From Variovorax paradoxus (GTDB taxonomy: Bacteria; Pseudomonadota; Gammaproteobacteria; Burkholderiales; Burkholderiaceae_C), in assembly GCF_018614875.1 (NCBI RefSeq), contig NZ_JAGGNW010000027.1:34288-98287 (forward strand): a stretch of 64,000 nt of DNA, in the 5' to 3' direction. Within the stretch, counting starts at the first letter, position 1, and each line of letters opens with the position of its first letter. A program made the translations under genes and the position numbers. Below, in pieces: positions 61,824 to 64,000 of the stretch. Under the pieces are notes generated by a model. That model saw only the letters and a list, made by a program, of their open reading frames with translations, was not told the DNA's origin and did not search any database.

Positions 61824-62492
61824 ATGGAAATCATCAGCTTTCTCATCGACTTCATCCTGCACGTCGACAAACACCTCGAGGCCTTCGTCGTCGCCTATGG
61901 CCCCTGGGTCTATGCGCTGCTCTTCCTGATCGTGTTCGTGGAAACCGGCGCGGTGGTGATGCCGTTCCTGCCCGGCGACTCGCTGCTCTTCATCGTGGGC
62001 GCGCTGTGCGGCGTGGGGCTCATGAGCTTTCCGCTGGCCTGCGCGGTCCTCATTGCCGCGGCCATTCTGGGCGACCAGTGCAACTACAGCATCGGCCGCT
62101 ATTTCGGTCCCAAGGTCTTCCAATGGGAGAACTCGCGCTTCTTCAACCGCAAGGCCTTCGACCAGGCCCACGCGTTCTATGAGCGCTATGGCGGCATCAC
62201 GATCATCCTTGCGCGCTTCATGCCTTTCATTCGCACCTTTGCGCCCTTCGTGGCCGGCGTGGCCGAAATGGGCCGCGCGAAGTTCACCATGTTCAATGTG
62301 GTGGGCGGGCTGATCTGGGTGCTCGGCATCGCAACCGCAGGTTACTTTTTCGGCAACCTGCCGTTCGTGCGCGAGCATCTCGACAAGATCATCTGGGCGC
62401 TGATCTTCGTGCCGGGCCTGATCGCGATCTTCGGCGCCTGGCGCGCATCGCGCGCGGAGAAGGCGCGCGCGCAATTGCCTTCGAAGGCTTGA
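61824..62492 (+). CDS. DedA-family membrane protein
   Basis: 222 residues, four to five membrane segments. The family signature PGDSLLFIVGAL, the motif GDQCNYSIGRYFG and ILARFMPFIRTFAPFVAGVAEM are clear. DedA proteins flip undecaprenyl phosphate or other lipids and support membrane potential homeostasis. Divergent from mutL; a terminator for the neighbouring gene follows its stop. Confidence 0.94.
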   Translation: MEIISFLIDFILHVDKHLEAFVVAYGPWVYALLFLIVFVETGAVVMPFLPGDSLLFIVGALCGVGLMSFPLACAVLIAAAILGDQCNYSIGRYFGPKVFQWENSRFFNRKAFDQAHAFYERYGGITIILARFMPFIRTFAPFVAGVAEMGRAKFTMFNVVGGLIWVLGIATAGYFFGNLPFVREHLDKIIWALIFVPGLIAIFGAWRASRAEKARAQLPSKA

Positions 62493-62510
62493 TCGGTACC
62501 GGACAAAAAA

Positions 62511-62531
62511 AGCGCGCCCGTGGCGCGCTTC
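62511..62531 (-). terminator. Rho-independent terminator of the glycine-zipper gene
   Basis: Perfect 9-base arms AAGCGCGCC and GGCGCGCTT with a 3-base loop, followed on the minus strand by a run of seven U. It lies 18 bases past the stop at 62550. Confidence 0.92.
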
Positions 62532-62549
62532 GATAAGAGTGGAATCGGG

Positions 62550-62843
62550 TCAATATCTCGGCCCGTTGTTGGGGTAGTAGCCGCTCGGCGGATAGTCCCG
62601 CTGCTGGTTGTAGTAGTTGCGCTCGTCGACGCTGCGGCCCACCTGGTTGCCGATCACGCCGCCAATGGCTGCACCGCCCAGGGTACTCCCGGTATTGCCG
62701 CCGATGGCGTGGCCCACTGCCGCGCCGCCAAGCACGCCAACCCCGGTACCCAGGTTCTGGTTGGGGCCGGATGCGCAACCTGCCAGCGCCATGACCATGG
62801 TTGCCGCCGCAGCGGTGATCCAGATTCGTGTCTTCATCATCAT
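62550..62843 (-). CDS. Glycine-zipper outer membrane lipoprotein
   Basis: 97 residues from ATG 62843 (three Met in a row; AAAGG lies 8 bases before the first). Lipobox MALAGC. The Gly zipper runs GTGVGVLGGAAVGHAIGG and GGAAIGGVIGNQVGR, followed by a polar tail with YYNQQRDYPPSGYYP. Such SlyB/OsmB-like proteins insert into the outer membrane. Monocistronic, with its own terminator. Confidence 0.9.
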   Translation of the reverse strand: MMMKTRIWITAAAATMVMALAGCASGPNQNLGTGVGVLGGAAVGHAIGGNTGSTLGGAAIGGVIGNQVGRSVDERNYYNQQRDYPPSGYYPNNGPRY

Positions 62844-62971
62844 GTCCACCTTTCCAGAGTGATGGATCATGTTGTGCAAAAGGGGGCCGTCACCTGTGTA
62901 GGAGCCTGCCGCGCTTGGCTGTGCGTTGCCACGGGCCGCCCGGCGTGGGACAGCAGGGCGGCGCACGGCGG

Positions 62972-64000
62972 TCAAAGCTGACGGCTGCGCGCCAGCGGCG
63001 GGTTCTGCGCAAAGTAGCGCTGGATGCCGCGCATCAGCGCATCGGAAAGGCTTTCCTGGTAGCTGACGCTGCGCAGGTTCGCTTCTTCTTCAGGGTTGCT
63101 GATGAACGCCGTCTCGACCAGCACGCTGGGGATGTCGGGGGCCTTGAGCACTGCGAAGCCGGCCTGCTCGACCCCGGGTTTGTGCAGCCGCGCGCCGATG
63201 CCGCGGATCTCGCCGAGCATGGCGCCGCCGAGCTTGAGGCTGTCGTTTATCTGCGCCGTGGTGCTCATGTCGAGCAGCGCGCGCTGCACCTGCACTTCAT
63301 GGTTGCCGACGTTCACGCCACCCACCTTGTCGGCTTCGTTTTCCTTGTTGGCGAGCCAGCGCGCGGCGCTGCTCGAGGCACCGCTCTGGCTCAGCGCAAA
63401 AACGCTCGCGCCGCGCGCGGCGGGCGTGGTGAACGCATCGGCGTGGATGCTCACGAACAGGTCGGCCTGCACGCGCCGCGCCTTTTGCACGCGCACACCC
63501 AGCGGCACGAAAAAATCGGCGTCACGCGTGAGAAACGCGCGCATTGGATTGCCGTTGACGCTGCTGGCGTTGATGCGGTCGCGCAGGCGGTGCGCGATCT
63601 GCAGCACGATGTCTTTTTCGCGCGTGCCATTGGGGCCGATGGCGCCCGGGTCTTCGCCGCCATGGCCGGGATCGAGCGCCACGATGATGAGGCGGTCGGT
63701 GCGGCTCGCGGTGGCGCCGCCGCGCGCGGCCGTGACGGGCGCAGCAGGCGCAAGGGGCGCTGCAGGGGCAACAGGCGAAACCGGCGCGATGGGCGGCGGT
63801 GGCGCGACAGAGCCGGGCCGCGTCGACTGCTGCGCCATCAGCTCGCCCAGCGGATCGGGCGCGGGCCCGGCCGCCGCGGCCGGAGGCCGGGCGGGAGGGG
63901 CGATGCTGCCGGGCGCAGGGCGCGGCGCGGGCACGTTGGGCGAAGGCCGCACGAGGATCGGCGGCCCTCCGTCGGACGCGAGGCCCGAAGAGGGCGCGGC
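62972..64000 (-). CDS. amiC: N-acetylmuramoyl-L-alanine amidase (AmiC-type), N-terminus outside window
   Basis: The frame is open to the right edge, so the signal peptide and AMIN domain lie outside the window. What is present: a Pro/Ala-rich linker of about 90 residues, then an Amidase_3 domain with zinc ligands (ALDPGHGGEDPGAIG; SIHADA) and catalytic Glu in VLVETAFISN. It cleaves septal peptidoglycan in the periplasm during cell separation. The apparent GTG at 63952 lies in the linker and is not the true start. Confidence 0.94.
   Translation of the reverse strand, partial: AAPSSGLASDGGPPILVRPSPNVPAPRPAPGSIAPPARPPAAAAGPAPDPLGELMAQQSTRPGSVAPPPPIAPVSPVAPAAPLAPAAPVTAARGGATASRTDRLIIVALDPGHGGEDPGAIGPNGTREKDIVLQIAHRLRDRINASSVNGNPMRAFLTRDADFFVPLGVRVQKARRVQADLFVSIHADAFTTPAARGASVFALSQSGASSSAARWLANKENEADKVGGVNVGNHEVQVQRALLDMSTTAQINDSLKLGGAMLGEIRGIGARLHKPGVEQAGFAVLKAPDIPSVLVETAFISNPEEEANLRSVSYQESLSDALMRGIQRYFAQNPPLARSRQL

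Noticed and set aside
63952..63954. GTG as the start of amiC
   Set aside because: The frame continues open to the window edge through the same Pro-rich linker; the signal peptide and AMIN domain expected for AmiC must lie beyond.

Overview
This is a chromosomal window from a GC-rich betaproteobacterium, most likely Comamonadaceae and probably Variovorax or a close relative. The basis is gene content (Bug-type binding protein, edd-eda, egtB-egtD, mutL/miaA/amiC neighbourhood), strong G/C bias at third codon positions, and dispersed GC-rich intergenic repeats that I recognise from that family by memory only. No rRNA, tRNA, CRISPR array, prophage or transposase is visible. Coding density is very high and no gene-free stretch exceeds 300 bases. 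Most genes sit in tight operons with 4-base ATGA or GTGA overlaps.

Layout. 1-2399: end of an Entner-Doudoroff operon (edd, eda) plus a type II haloacid dehalogenase-like hydrolase. 2462-4919: a visibly AT-richer pair (acyltransferase 3 and an unrecognised polytopic membrane protein) that looks acquired. 4920-6084: glutathione-linked detoxification (gloA, GST). 6163-9872: Fur-box-controlled ferric iron ABC transporter with repeats at both internal junctions. 9977-13766: PaaI thioesterase divergent from marR-MFS-MATE. 14219-23668: sugar-acid locus with an IlvD/EDD dehydratase, KDGal kinase, KDPGal aldolase and class II aldolase, divergent from a FadR-type regulator and a CUT1 sugar ABC transporter. 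23774-27558: rhlE and ettA, divergent.

27559-31350: TAXI-type binding protein and P1/DmpA-type peptidase, divergent from a DadA-like oxidoreductase, possibly a D-amino-acid or peptide utilisation module. 31369-33693: four-gene envelope operon (DUF1439, GDPD lipoprotein, small protein, DUF411). 34847-38525: GntR-regulated polar amino acid ABC transporter. 38626-40089: Bug protein with a hairpin over its ribosome binding site, then OsmC. 40314-44603: acyl-CoA synthetase, secreted nuclease, PhoX phosphatase. 44670-48462: NDH-2 divergent from the ergothioneine genes egtB-egtD. 48563-57631: an FtsX-type permease and a LolD-like ATPase that look like partners now separated by about 5.8 kb of accessory genes. 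The accessory block carries an ECF42-type sigma factor with its DGPF/YCII protein, a GntR/PhyH/SAF-dehydrogenase operon, and a threonine/hydroxyaspartate dehydratase. 57628-64000: miaA, a lipoprotein hydrolase, mutL of the endonuclease type, dedA, a glycine-zipper lipoprotein, and amiC running off the window.

The strongest candidates for something not described are a short repeat that supplies the Shine-Dalgarno sequence between operon genes (6879-6927 and 12308-12354), the GntR/PhyH/SAF catabolic operon with its 16-bp palindromic operator, and the ECF42 unit with a candidate self-promoter. All functions are inferred from reading the sequence; no database search was run.
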